A stretch of 64,000 nt of DNA from PoT sp049331405 (GTDB taxonomy: Bacteria > Planctomycetota > Planctomycetia > Isosphaerales > Isosphaeraceae): assembly GCF_049331405.1 (NCBI RefSeq), contig NZ_CP186274.1, forward strand, positions 6,262,001 to 6,326,000, written 5' to 3'. Below the pieces are notes generated by a model. That model was not told the origin of the DNA, did not search any database, and saw nothing but the letters and a program-made list of their open reading frames with translations. Made by a program: the position numbers and the translations under genes. Within the stretch, counting starts at the first letter, position 1, and every line of letters starts with the position of its first letter. This document shows, in pieces, positions 1 to 11,720 of the stretch.

Positions 1-1023
1 ATGAGCTTGCGACGACTTCCCGTCTATCTGCTCCTGGACTGCTCGGAATCGATGATCGGCGACGCGATCGAGGCCGTCCAGCGCGGCGTGGATCTATTGA
101 TCCGCCAGCTCCGCTCCGACCCTCATGCGCTGGAAACGGTCTATGTTAGCATCATCACCTACCACGCGACGGCCCAGCAGGTCTTGCCCCTGACCGAGCT
201 CTCCGAAGTCCAGCCGCCGGCGTTGAGCGTCCGGCCGGGGACCTCGCTCGGGGCGGCGCTCAACCTCCTGCGCGAATGCATCAATCGCGAGGTGCGCAAG
301 ACGACGACGTCGCAGAAGGGGGATTATCGGCCGATCGTCTTCCTCCTGACCGACGGCCAGCCCACCGACGACTGGGAGTCGGTCCAGCAGATGACTTATC
401 GCCTAACGCATCCCAAGATCGCGAATCTGTACGCGATCGGCTGCGGCGATGACGTCGACTTCGAGACCCTCCATCGCGCGAGCGACATCGTCTTCAAGCT
501 CCAGGACATGACGCCCCAGACCCTCGGCAAGTTGTTCCTCTGGCTCACCGGCTCGGTCCAGGGAGCGAGCCAGGGTCTCGGCGCGGGGGATCAGGCCGGG
601 ATCGACCTGACCAAGAAGCCCGAGGATGTTCGCGAGGTCCAACCCGGCTCCGAGCCGACCTACCACGGCCCTGCCCGGCAGGTGTTTTTGAAGCTCTACT
701 GCAGCAAGGTCCGTCGCCCGTATCTGGTGCGGTATCGCCTCGATGAGGAAGTCGAGGGCTACATGCCGGTCGCCGCACACGTCCTGGAGTCGACGATCGA
801 CGAAGGCAAAGGGTTCGAGGTCCCTCCCATCAACTCTTCGCTACTCCTGGGCTCTTTCCCTTGCCCCTATTGTTCGAATCCGCACGCCGGGATGTGCAGT
901 TGCCGGGCGCTCTTCTGCTTGCCCGACGAGGTCAATCCGTCCGTCACGTGCCCGCGATGTCTCAGCCGCATCACGTTGGGGCAGACGGGCGAGGATTTCG
1001 CGATCAATCAGTCGGCGGGCTGA
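1..1023 (+). CDS. TerY-like von Willebrand A protein with C-terminal zinc-binding domain
   Basis: This 340-residue protein belongs to the TerY family found in tellurite-resistance and stress gene clusters; its partner and reaction are not known. The vWA metal-ion-dependent adhesion site is visible: D13-x-S15-x-S17 in LLDCSESM, T81 in PGTSLG, and D118 in LLTDGQPTD. The C-terminus carries a Cys-rich metal-binding module (TerY-C type) with Cys at 288, 291, 299, 301, 306, 317 and 320. The ATG is base 1 of the window and the N-terminus matches the usual family start, so the protein looks complete, but its ribosome site and upstream partners (often a PP2C phosphatase and a kinase) lie outside. Its 3' end overlaps the convergent symporter gene by 20 bases. 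It is probably cytoplasmic, since no signal peptide is seen. Confidence 0.85.
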   Translation: MSLRRLPVYLLLDCSESMIGDAIEAVQRGVDLLIRQLRSDPHALETVYVSIITYHATAQQVLPLTELSEVQPPALSVRPGTSLGAALNLLRECINREVRKTTTSQKGDYRPIVFLLTDGQPTDDWESVQQMTYRLTHPKIANLYAIGCGDDVDFETLHRASDIVFKLQDMTPQTLGKLFLWLTGSVQGASQGLGAGDQAGIDLTKKPEDVREVQPGSEPTYHGPARQVFLKLYCSKVRRPYLVRYRLDEEVEGYMPVAAHVLESTIDEGKGFEVPPINSSLLLGSFPCPYCSNPHAGMCSCRALFCLPDEVNPSVTCPRCLSRITLGQTGEDFAINQSAG

Positions 1024-1984
1024 TCGGGTGGCGGGCCCAGCGGCCGGCGAGGATGCCGCAGACGACGAGCTGGAGGGGGTGGTAGATCATGATCGGCAGG
1101 AGGATCAGGCTCAGGCCGGGGTGGTTGCCGAACATGAGCTGGGCCATCGGGACGCCCGAGGCTAGCGTCTTCTTCGAGCCGCAGAAGACCACCGCGGCGC
1201 GGTCGCCGGGGACGATCTTGAGGGCGTCGCAGGCGAGGATCGTGCCGGTGAGGACGATCGCGAAGAGGACCATGACGCCGATGACCGTCGCCAGCACTGT
1301 GCCCAGGCCGTTGCCCGTCCAGACGCCCTCGACGACCGAGTCGCAGAAGGACGTGTAGACGAGGACGAGGATCGTGACGCGGTCCACGACGTTCACCCTC
1401 GACTTGTGCCTCGCGATCCAAGAGCCGAGCCAGGGGCGGCAGAGCTGGCCGACGGCGAGGGGGACGAGGAGCCAGAGGCAGAGGTCCAGGACGACCTTGC
1501 CGAGCGGGAGCGGATGGCCGCCGCTGTCGGCGACGGTCCCCATCCAGAAGGGGGTGAGGAGGACGCCGAGGAGGCTCGAGAGGGTCGCGTTGAAGACGGC
1601 GACCGGCACGTTCCCGCGCGCGGCGGCCGTCATTGCGACGGAGGAGGAGACCGTCGACGGCAGCGCACATAGGTAGAAGAAGCCGAGCCGGAGGTCGGGT
1701 GCCAGCCAGCGGCCGGCGAGCCAGAGCATCCCCAGGCCGAGGATCGGGAAGAAGAGGAACGTGCAGCCCTGAACCAGGAGATGCAGCGGCCAGCGCAGCG
1801 TCCCCGCCTTGAGGGCGTCGAACGAGAGCGCGACGCCGTGGAGGAAGAAGATCAGGGCCACCCCGGCCTTGTTGAGGATCTCGGGGTGCAGGAACCCCCC
1901 ATGAGCCCCGGGGCCGGGGACGACGCAGGCGAGGCCCACCGCCACGAGCATGCCGATCAGGAACCAGTCGGATTTCCACTTCAT
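1004..1984 (-). CDS. Bile acid:sodium symporter family protein (YfeH/SBF-like)
   Basis: This 326-residue integral membrane protein has about nine to ten hydrophobic segments from residue 8 to the end. It matches the SBF-like (YfeH) branch of the bile acid:sodium symporter superfamily by its start (WKSDWFLIGMLVAVGLA), the ALIFFLHGVALS segment, the LPSTVSSSVAMT motif near residue 110 and the CGSKKTLASGVPMA motif near residue 265. The last two correspond to the crossover segments that form the sodium and substrate site in this superfamily. The substrate cannot be deduced, and YfeH-type members are largely uncharacterised. It lies tail-to-tail with the TerY-like gene, overlapping by 20 bases. Confidence 0.88.
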   Translation of the reverse strand: MKWKSDWFLIGMLVAVGLACVVPGPGAHGGFLHPEILNKAGVALIFFLHGVALSFDALKAGTLRWPLHLLVQGCTFLFFPILGLGMLWLAGRWLAPDLRLGFFYLCALPSTVSSSVAMTAAARGNVPVAVFNATLSSLLGVLLTPFWMGTVADSGGHPLPLGKVVLDLCLWLLVPLAVGQLCRPWLGSWIARHKSRVNVVDRVTILVLVYTSFCDSVVEGVWTGNGLGTVLATVIGVMVLFAIVLTGTILACDALKIVPGDRAAVVFCGSKKTLASGVPMAQLMFGNHPGLSLILLPIMIYHPLQLVVCGILAGRWARHPISPPTD

Positions 1985-2030
1985 GTCGTGACGATCTCGA
2001 GGGCGGGTTCAAGGGGAGGCCGGGCGCCGA

Positions 2031-3629
2031 TCACGAGCCGGGGCGGGCGTGGAGCGCCACCAGCGAGCGGGCCGTCCTCAGGCCGTCGACCGCGGCGCTG
2101 ACGATGCCGCCGGCATAGCCGGCGCCCTCGCCGCAGGGGTAGAGGCCGGCGACTGCGGGGCTCTGCCTCGAGATCGGATCGCGCGGGATGCGGACGGGCG
2201 AACTGCCCCGCGACTCGGGGCCGGAGAGCGTGGCGCCTCGGAGGAAGAGCCCCTGGAAGCGGCGATCCATGATCGGCAGGCCGCGCTCGAGGACTTGCAG
2301 CACGATCGGTGGCAGGATCGCGCCGAGGTCGATGGGCACGGTGCCGCGCGGGTAGCTGCTCGGGAGCTTGCCCCGGCTCGGGCGATCGGCGAGGAAGTCG
2401 CGGGCGTACTGGATCGGCGCGGCGTAGCTGCGGCCGCCGACGAGGTACGCCAGACGCTCGGAACGCTGCTGGAAATGGACGCCGGCCAGGGGGTGGCGGC
2501 TCCCCGTGTCCTCCGGAGAGATGGTCACGACGAGTCCGCTGTTGGCGAAGGGGGAGTCGTGTCGGCTCTCGCTCATCCCGTTCGTGCAGAAGTAGCCGGG
2601 CTCGCTCACGCTGGGCATCACATAACCGCCGGCGCACATACAGAAGGTGAAGAGGTCTTTATCCCCCGCCCTCGCGACGAGGTTGTAGTCGGCCGCGCCC
2701 AGGGCCGGGTGCTCGGCGTTGGCACCGTAGCGGGCGACGTTGACCTGCTCCTGCGGCTGCTCGATCCGGACGCCGAGCTGGAAGGGCTTGGCCTCGAGCG
2801 GGACCCCGCGGCGCAGGAGCATCCCGTACGTGTCTCGGGCGCTGTGGCCGACGGCGAGGATTGCCACGTCGGCCCTGATGTAGCCGGAGCTGGTGCCGAG
2901 GCCCCGGAGGCGGCCGTCGACGATGTCGAGGTCCTCGACCCGGCAGGAGAATTTGACTTCGCCGCCGAGCTGCTCGAGCTTGCGACGCAGGGTCCGGACC
3001 ACGAGCGGGAGCCGGTTCGAGCCGAGGTGGGGCCGCTGCTCGTAGACGATCGAGGGCTTGCCGTGGCAGTCGGCCAGGATTTCGAGCACGCGCTGGATGT
3101 CGGGGCCGGTGTTGCGGCTGGTGAGCTTGCCGTCGCTAAAGGTGCCCGCCCCGCCTTCGCCGAAGAGGTAGTTGCTCTCGGGGTCGAGCGCCCCGCCGGA
3201 GTCGAAGCGGCGGACGTCGGCCACGCGGTCCTTGACCTCGCGGCCTCGCTCGAGGACGAGCGGGCGATAGCCGTCGAGCGCGAGCAGGTATCCGGCGAAG
3301 AGGCCGGCGGGGCCCGCGCCGATGACGACCGGGCGATGTTCCATCGGGGCCGAGCCCGGCTCCGGCCAATCGAACCGCTCGGGCTCGAACCGCTCGACCC
3401 CCGAGCCATGCTGGCCGGCGATCCGGCCGTCTTCCTGCTCGGGCAGCTCGACCTCGGCCGCGTAGATGAAGTGCAGATCGTCATGCCGACGCGCATCGAG
3501 GCTCTTGCGGAGGATCCGCCAGCGCCTGATGTCCTCGCGGCCGACACCCAGCCGGGCCGAGAGCTTCTCCGGGAGGGCCTCTTCGGTCTCGTTCAACTCG
3601 AGCCGGACGTTGGAAATCTTCAGGGTCAT
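2031..3629 (-). CDS. FAD-dependent dehydrogenase (COG2509 type)
   Basis: The 532-residue protein matches the uncharacterised FAD-dependent dehydrogenase family COG2509. Residues 1-90 form the family's N-terminal extension. The dinucleotide-binding motif GAGPAG is at 104-109 in VVIGAGPAGLFAGYLL, followed by a conserved block with FGEGGAGTFSDGKL near 155. The C-terminal GEGAGYAGGIVSAAVDG segment is the second flavin contact typical of the family. Electron donor and substrate are unknown. There is no signal peptide or membrane segment, so it should be cytoplasmic. The neighbouring genes give no clear pathway. The start at ATG 3629 gives the normal family N-terminus. Confidence 0.88.
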   Translation of the reverse strand: MTLKISNVRLELNETEEALPEKLSARLGVGREDIRRWRILRKSLDARRHDDLHFIYAAEVELPEQEDGRIAGQHGSGVERFEPERFDWPEPGSAPMEHRPVVIGAGPAGLFAGYLLALDGYRPLVLERGREVKDRVADVRRFDSGGALDPESNYLFGEGGAGTFSDGKLTSRNTGPDIQRVLEILADCHGKPSIVYEQRPHLGSNRLPLVVRTLRRKLEQLGGEVKFSCRVEDLDIVDGRLRGLGTSSGYIRADVAILAVGHSARDTYGMLLRRGVPLEAKPFQLGVRIEQPQEQVNVARYGANAEHPALGAADYNLVARAGDKDLFTFCMCAGGYVMPSVSEPGYFCTNGMSESRHDSPFANSGLVVTISPEDTGSRHPLAGVHFQQRSERLAYLVGGRSYAAPIQYARDFLADRPSRGKLPSSYPRGTVPIDLGAILPPIVLQVLERGLPIMDRRFQGLFLRGATLSGPESRGSSPVRIPRDPISRQSPAVAGLYPCGEGAGYAGGIVSAAVDGLRTARSLVALHARPGS

Positions 3630-3777
3630 GGAAGGAGGTCGAAGCTTTCAGTCAGGGTGCTGGCGGCGGTCGCACGAGATCGGTCGGGAAGGTCCATCGG
3701 AGGACGCCTTTTCCCGTCATTATACCTACGCGCGTCGAGGATCACGACGCACGTCGCGGCCGGGGAACGGGAACGGC

Positions 3778-5484
3778 TCAGGGCTTGGTCGGGCCGAAGC
3801 AGATGAGGGTGATGTCGTCGGCCTGGGCGTGCCCGGCCGAATACTCGCGGATTTCCTGGAGGATGGCCCTGCCGACGGCCTCGGCCCCGCCCGTCGACTC
3901 GGTGAGCCTCTTGAGGAGCCGGCGGTTGTCGCGGGAGTCGTATAGCTCCTCGCGCATGTTGCGCGAGTCGGTGACGCCGTCGGAGTAGACCACGGCGATG
4001 TCGCCGGGTGCGAGCACGATCTCGGCCTGCTTGTAGTCGGAGCGGTCGATGATGCCGAGCGGGAAGCCGGCGATGTCCTCGCCCACTTCTTCCACCACGC
4101 CGTTGGCCCGGCGGACCAGGATCGGCAGGTGCCCGGCCGAGGCGAACGTGAGCCGGCCGGTCGTCTGGTCGAGGACGCTCAGACTCAAAGTGATGAATTT
4201 CTCCTCGATCCCCGCCGCGTAGAGGAGCCGGTTCAGCTCATTGGCCGCGGTCGCCACCGAGTCCTGGGTGAGGATGCAGAAGCGGGTGTCGCCCGAGAAC
4301 TTGGCCATCATCAGGGCGGCCGCGACCCCCTTGCCCGAGACGTCGCCGAGGGCGATCGCCAGGCGCGTGTCGGAGAGCTTGACGAAGTCGTAGTAGTCGC
4401 CGCCGACCTCGTACGCCGGGTGGTAGTGGGCGAAGAACTCGTACCCGGGGACCTTGGGCACGGACTGGGGCAGGAACCGCTTCTGGACCTGCTCGGCAAG
4501 CTTCAGGTCGCGCTCCATCCGCTCGCGCTCGATCAGGGTCTCGTGCATCGCCGCGTTCTGGATCGCGACGGCCGCCTGGCTGGCGACGGCCGCTAGGACG
4601 TCGAGGTCTTCCTGGAGGAACTGCTTGCGGTCGCTCGTGTCGAGTTGGAGGATGCCGAGTGCCTGGCCGTCCGGGGCGAGGAGCGGCACGCACATGACCG
4701 ACCGGATCTTCAAATCCGCGATGGAGGCGCTGGTGGGGAGGTTCTTGTCGTTGCCGGCGTCCTGGCTGAGCACGGCCTTCTTCTGGCCGAGCACGTAGTT
4801 GACGATCGACCGGCTGATGCTCATCGGGATCTCGTCTTCCGGCACGGAGGCGAAGGACGAGGTCTTGCGGCTCGGGCGGAACTTGAACGCCTTGCGGACG
4901 AGCCGGTTCGTCGCCGGATCGTTGAGGATCAGGAAGAGCCGCTCGGCCTGGGGGAAGAGCTCGAGCAGCGAGTCGAGGATCTTCGGGGCGACGGCGTCGA
5001 TCTTCAGCTCGGTCGAGAGGTTGCGGGTGATCTCGAGGATCGCCTTGAGCTTCACCTCCGGGCGCACGGCGCTGGCCATCGCGCTGCTGCGCGAGGCGTC
5101 GAAGGTGTGCATGTTCGGGTCGTCGGCGTCGTCCCCCTCGGTGACGAGCATGATGTCCCCGTCGCCCCGGCTCGACCCTTCCTTCGGCGGTGCGTTGAAG
5201 TAGATGAACTCCACGTCGCAGATGTTGATGCGGTCGCCGGGGCTGAGGTGGTGATCCTTCCCCGGCTCGACGCGCGTGTTGTTGACCTTGGTCAGGTTGC
5301 GGGAGTGGAGGTCGGCGAGGAAGAACTTCTCGCCGACGCGCCTGATCTCCGCGTGTCTCCGGCTGACGCCGTTGGGGTCGAGCACGATGTGACACTCGGG
5401 AGAACGGCCGATGACGGTCAGGTCCCCCTTCAACTCGATGATCTGACCGGCGGCGTGGCCGGTAACCCGTTTCAAGATCGCCAT
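3778..5484 (-). CDS. FHA-GAF-PP2C (SpoIIE-type) phosphatase
   Basis: With the start chosen at ATG 5484 the protein has 568 residues. An in-frame ATG lies 29 codons upstream, but 5484 is preceded by GGAG and begins directly at the FHA domain. The FHA domain (about 1-98) shows GRSPECHIVL at 26-35 and SRRHAEI at 41-47, the usual phosphothreonine-binding signature. A GAF domain occupies about 150-320. The C-terminal SpoIIE/RsbU-type PP2C domain (about 360-565) has the metal-binding Asp in GGDYYDF, GDVSGKG and YSDGVTD. The family dephosphorylates Ser/Thr-phosphorylated anti-anti-sigma or other proteins. The adjacent upstream Ser/Thr kinase gene on the same strand (95-base gap) suggests a kinase/phosphatase pair, with the FHA domain recognising kinase products; that link is inference. 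Confidence 0.9.
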   Translation of the reverse strand: MAILKRVTGHAAGQIIELKGDLTVIGRSPECHIVLDPNGVSRRHAEIRRVGEKFFLADLHSRNLTKVNNTRVEPGKDHHLSPGDRINICDVEFIYFNAPPKEGSSRGDGDIMLVTEGDDADDPNMHTFDASRSSAMASAVRPEVKLKAILEITRNLSTELKIDAVAPKILDSLLELFPQAERLFLILNDPATNRLVRKAFKFRPSRKTSSFASVPEDEIPMSISRSIVNYVLGQKKAVLSQDAGNDKNLPTSASIADLKIRSVMCVPLLAPDGQALGILQLDTSDRKQFLQEDLDVLAAVASQAAVAIQNAAMHETLIERERMERDLKLAEQVQKRFLPQSVPKVPGYEFFAHYHPAYEVGGDYYDFVKLSDTRLAIALGDVSGKGVAAALMMAKFSGDTRFCILTQDSVATAANELNRLLYAAGIEEKFITLSLSVLDQTTGRLTFASAGHLPILVRRANGVVEEVGEDIAGFPLGIIDRSDYKQAEIVLAPGDIAVVYSDGVTDSRNMREELYDSRDNRRLLKRLTESTGGAEAVGRAILQEIREYSAGHAQADDITLICFGPTKP

Positions 5485-5578
5485 GGAATCAGCTCCGTGA
5501 CGCGACGGTCCGCGGAAGGGATGACCGGGATGATGACTTCGCTCTCGATCGGTTCGATCGCTGGCACTCACTCGTATG

Positions 5579-7318
5579 TTACTTCGTCCGCCGCGGGGCC
5601 GTCGGGCCCATCGGATCGCGGAAGTCCTGATTCAGGTTCTTCCGGATGATCTGATCCCGGGTCGCCTGGAACTTGCGCTGGAGGACGGTCGAATTCGCCT
5701 TCCTCGCCGCGACGAGCGCCTCGTCGGCGACGGCCAGGGCGAGGTCGAACAGGCCGGCATCGGTGAGGGCGGCGACGCCATATTCCTTGTTCTCGAACTG
5801 GACGGGCACCCCGTCGAGGTCATCGTCGACCGCGCTCAGGGCGGCCTGGACCAGGACGGCGAGCTCCTCGCCGAGCGTCTTGCCCGCCTTCCAGCCGCCG
5901 ATCTCGGGGGCGAGGGAGCGCAGGCGTTCGACATCGTGTTGTTTCAGCAGTTCCCTGGTGAGCTGGATGTAGGCCTTCGTGCAATAGTCGCGATCTTCGG
6001 GGTAGTACCCGGGGACGGCCAGCCAGGCCGCGACGCGGTCGCCGTGGTTGCCGATGAGCTGGGCGTGGTGGTACTGCGCCTCGGCGTCGGGCTGCTTCTC
6101 CACCAGCGACGACCATTCGGGGACCATCCAGAGCCCCGGCATGCCCGTCGACGTCGGCGCCGTCTTGGCGAGGAGGTCCGGCGGCCTCGTGAACCAGCCC
6201 CAGGCGAGCCCGGCGATCAGCGCGATCGTCGCCAGGGCAATGCCATGCCGGCTCCCGAACGAGGGTCGAGGGGCCCCGTCGACCTCGGTGGCCTGTATGG
6301 CCGGAGGCGCCGTCCTGATCACGCCCGACGGAGGGGCCGCGGGCGTGACGGCGGTGGAACCGTGGGGGACGACGCTCATGCTGGGCGACGTGATCGCGAT
6401 CTCGGGCTCGCCGACCGCCATCGAGACGGTCTGCATGGTCTCGCGGATCTTGTTCAGGTCGCGGAGCAGCTCGGCGGCCGACTGATAGCGCTGGTCGGGC
6501 CTCTTGGCCATCAGCTTCATGACCAGGTGGTCGAGCTCGACCGGGATGTCGGGCCGATGCACGATCAGGCGGACGGGCGTGTCCTTGACGTGCTTCATCG
6601 CGACCGCAATCGCCGACTCGGCCCGGAACGGCGGGGCGCCGGCGATCATGTGGTAGCTGGTCACGCCCAGCGAGTAGAGGTCGCTGCGGTGGTCGAGCGA
6701 ATGCCCCTGCGCCTGCTCGGGGCTCATGTAGATGGGGGTACCCATCGTCACGCCCGGCTGGGTCAGGTGCAGGTGGTCGGAGTCCTGGTCGCGGCAGAGG
6801 CCGAAGTCGGCGACCTTGACCTGCCCCTTGCGCGTCAGCAGGAGGTTCTCGGGCTTGATGTCGCGGTGGACCAGGCCGATCTCGCCGGCGGCGCCGATGG
6901 CCACGGCCGCCTGCTTCATGATCCCGAGGGCCTGCGAGAGTTCGAGCGCCCCCTTCTTCTGGAGGTACTCACGCAGGTTCGTCCCCTGCACGTACTCCAT
7001 GGCGATGAACCGATAGCCGTCGACCGAGCCGAGCGTGTAGACGTGGACGATGTTCGGATGGTTGAGCTTGGCCACCATGGTGGCCTCGGCCTCGAACCGG
7101 CCGATGTAGTTCGGCTTGGAGAGGAGGTCCGGGCGCAGGACCTTCAGGGCGACGGGCCGGCTCAGGCTGAGCTGGCGGGCGAGGTAGACCTCCCCCATCC
7201 CTCCGCGACCGAGCAGGCGCTCCACCTGGAAGTCCCCGAGGACCATCCCGGTCAGGTCGCGCGCCTCTTCGGTGGCGACTTTGAGCGTTGGTGGGTGAGG
7301 CTTCTCCGACTCGCTCAT
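5579..7318 (-). CDS. Membrane-anchored Ser/Thr protein kinase (PknB type)
   Basis: The protein has 579 residues from ATG 7318; a run of upstream ATGs in the same frame (to 7363) is less likely because the family N-terminus begins near MSESEK. The kinase domain spans about 30-290: the glycine loop GRGGMGEVY is at 37-45, the Lys of VALKV at 59, HRDIKPEN at 151-158, DFG at 171-173, and the activation segment GTPIYMSPEQ follows. All catalytic residues are present. A single membrane helix near residue 375 (ALATIALIAGLAWGWF) is followed by an extracytoplasmic tail of about 190 residues that is rich in charged helices and has no domain I recognise. The FHA phosphatase gene lies directly downstream, so the two are probably cotranscribed. 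Confidence 0.92.
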   Translation of the reverse strand: MSESEKPHPPTLKVATEEARDLTGMVLGDFQVERLLGRGGMGEVYLARQLSLSRPVALKVLRPDLLSKPNYIGRFEAEATMVAKLNHPNIVHVYTLGSVDGYRFIAMEYVQGTNLREYLQKKGALELSQALGIMKQAAVAIGAAGEIGLVHRDIKPENLLLTRKGQVKVADFGLCRDQDSDHLHLTQPGVTMGTPIYMSPEQAQGHSLDHRSDLYSLGVTSYHMIAGAPPFRAESAIAVAMKHVKDTPVRLIVHRPDIPVELDHLVMKLMAKRPDQRYQSAAELLRDLNKIRETMQTVSMAVGEPEIAITSPSMSVVPHGSTAVTPAAPPSGVIRTAPPAIQATEVDGAPRPSFGSRHGIALATIALIAGLAWGWFTRPPDLLAKTAPTSTGMPGLWMVPEWSSLVEKQPDAEAQYHHAQLIGNHGDRVAAWLAVPGYYPEDRDYCTKAYIQLTRELLKQHDVERLRSLAPEIGGWKAGKTLGEELAVLVQAALSAVDDDLDGVPVQFENKEYGVAALTDAGLFDLALAVADEALVAARKANSTVLQRKFQATRDQIIRKNLNQDFRDPMGPTAPRRTK

Positions 7319-7953
7319 GACCCCCCCGGCATCGGTGGGAACATCGCATCCCCCCATCATCAAGACTCTTCGCGCACGCCCTTCCAGTGTACGTCAAGGC
7401 CGGCGAGCGCGCAAAGTCAGAAGCCAGCCCCGAGTGCGGCGATCCTCAACCCGACTTCCCGGGTCAAGATATCTGGAAGGGACGGGTTGCCCCCTTCCTC
7501 GTCGGAACTTTGCGACTGCTACGCTGGAAGCCTCGATTTCGTTCGGATCATACCGACTTTCTCCGCCTCGTTCCCAGACGTTCGCCCTCCGGGTTAACGC
7601 CTCTCCGTCGAAAAACTTTGGAGGAGACAATCTTAAACGAATATCGAGCCCCGACACTCCCCGATCCGCGCGTCGAGACGCCATCCAACTCCGACGCCCC
7701 GATTCTGCTCAAGTGCATCGATGCGTTCGTGTTTGGATGAGATTCGCACGCGTCAGGCCTTTGGAGCTGGGCGGGAGTTGAGAGCCGCCGCCCTCGTTTG
7801 CATTGACCGGGTAATGATGGTATGGAAGGAGACTCATGCGACACCCCTTCAGGACGTCTCCCTTGCAATCGCCACAACTCGCCCACGTGAAGGATCGCGG
7901 CGTGAGGTCTCGCGACCGATCCTCGACATCGAACCGGCTCGAGAACCTCTCCC
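7319..7953. other. Intergenic region between two divergent kinase genes
   Basis: This 635-base stretch separates the start codons of two divergently oriented kinase genes. Several short open frames run through it, but none has a ribosome site, a recognisable motif or the GC-rich third-position pattern of the neighbouring genes. It is noticeably less GC-rich than the flanks and probably holds both promoters. I found no convincing -35/-10 pair by eye. Confidence 0.5.
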
Positions 7954-10584
<2,631 letters not shown>

Positions 10585-10626
10585 GGTCGCAACCTTGGCG
10601 AGAACCCGGCTCATGCCAGGCTGTCA

Positions 10627-11226
10627 TCAAGACTTGGCCTTCTCTTCATCCTCGTCCGCGTCGTCGTCGTCTGCCTTCTTTTCTGAGGCCTTCGGCTTCT
10701 TCGGCTCCTCAACCTTGACTTTGGAGAGGAAGCTGACGACCCGCAGCTTCTTGGGGTCGGGCTTCAGGATGCCGAGCTCGATCTTGAACCGCCAGGACGG
10801 GAGGGAGATCAGGCCGGTGACCTTCTCGTCGGAGGTCGTGATCACGGTGCCGGGGATCTGCGGGCCGTTGGGGCTTTGCTGGATCGTGGCCCCCTTCTCG
10901 AACTGGATCGCCTTGACCTTCTCGGGCTTGATCTCGTACTCGCCGATATCCCCCTCGACCATGATGTTGTAGAGCGAGAGCGACCCCGAGACGACGCGGT
11001 CGCCGTCGAGCTCGGCCTTGATGTTCCACTCCTCGGGGGGCGTCTGGGGTACCATGCGGCCGTTCCTGGCCATCATGCCTCCCATGCCCATCCCCATGCC
11101 CATGCCTCCCATGCCCTGACCTCCACCCATCCCCCCGCCCATGCCTCCCATGCCGCCGAACTGGGCGTGGGCCGAGGTGGAGCCAAGCAAGACGACGACC
11201 AGGGCGAACAGGCTCGATCGCGACAT
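10627..11226 (-). CDS. Secreted Gly/Met-rich protein of unknown function
   Basis: The start at ATG 11226 is chosen because AAGGA lies nine bases upstream and because it begins a typical signal peptide (SLFALVVVLLGSTSAHA, cleavage expected near residue 21). The mature protein starts with a Gly/Met low-complexity stretch (about 23-52), followed by a roughly 115-residue region that looks beta-rich (WNIKAELDGDRVVSGSLSLY), and a Lys/Asp/Glu tail (about 172-199). The total is 199 residues. I do not recognise the folded part. Met-rich stretches can bind copper(I), but nothing here proves that. The gene is convergent with the WD40 kinase gene. Confidence 0.75.
   Translation of the reverse strand: MSRSSLFALVVVLLGSTSAHAQFGGMGGMGGGMGGGQGMGGMGMGMGMGGMMARNGRMVPQTPPEEWNIKAELDGDRVVSGSLSLYNIMVEGDIGEYEIKPEKVKAIQFEKGATIQQSPNGPQIPGTVITTSDEKVTGLISLPSWRFKIELGILKPDPKKLRVVSFLSKVKVEEPKKPKASEKKADDDDADEDEEKAKS
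11070..11160. repeat. Low-complexity Gly/Met-coding tandem repeat
   Basis: The coding strand carries repeated GGCATGGG-type units (seen on the plus strand as runs of CCCATGCC and CCTCCCATG). They encode the Gly/Met stretch just after the signal peptide of the secreted protein. The units are imperfect and of variable spacing, as expected for slippage-prone coding repeats. Confidence 0.8.
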
Positions 11227-11720
11227 AGTCAGAGATCCTTTTCCTGGAACGTGGGGACGCACAAGTCCGCTCGAAACGACGAGGACCCCGAGGGCGTCCA
11301 TAACGGCAACGATGCGGACCCGCCGATCGGAGGACGACCACGAGGACGAGTTTCCCATGTCGGAGCCTCGTCCACGAGTCGGCTCTCACCCCTCGGGCCG
11401 CTTTGTCATGGAGGAGTGGTCGTTCAAGCGAGAGTTATTTCATCTTTTCCCGGGAACCGTTTCCGTCACTCCCTCGAAGCTTGGCAATGCTGACGCGTCC
11501 GGCACTCCCGAGACTCATGAGATCTACCCTGAAATTCTACACCGAATTCTCTCGTTGAATCCGAACCTTTCCGCCTCGTAGAACCTCTGTCGGAGAATAA
11601 TCGTCCCCGCGAGGCTCGATTTGCCGAACGATGTTCCTTACATAATCGAAAATCGCGAACGATGAGATTGACTTTGAGTGCCGTCCTGACAAAGATTCTC
11701 CCGTGCGAGGAGAATCCAGA
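11227..11720. other. Intergenic region, divergent promoters expected
   Basis: This 494-base stretch lies between the starts of the Gly/Met-rich protein and the Lrp regulator. Its right part (about 11580-11700) is less GC-rich. A TTGACT hexamer at about 11674 has no good -10 partner. Open frames here lack ribosome sites and motifs. I see no gene. Confidence 0.5.

Noticed and set aside
2049..3806. Long plus-strand frame of 585 codons
   Set aside because: It is the antisense of the FAD-dependent dehydrogenase gene; its product is repetitive in Ala, Glu, Arg and Val with no motif.
5576..7597. Plus-strand frame of 673 codons
   Set aside because: Antisense of the membrane kinase gene; no motif, biased composition typical of GC-rich shadows.
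7387..7740. 117-codon plus-strand frame between the kinase genes
   Set aside because: No ribosome site, no motif and third-position composition unlike the neighbouring genes.
11070..11160. Possible CRISPR-like repeats
   Set aside because: The repeats are short, imperfect, have no spacers and encode Gly/Met in a clear secreted protein.
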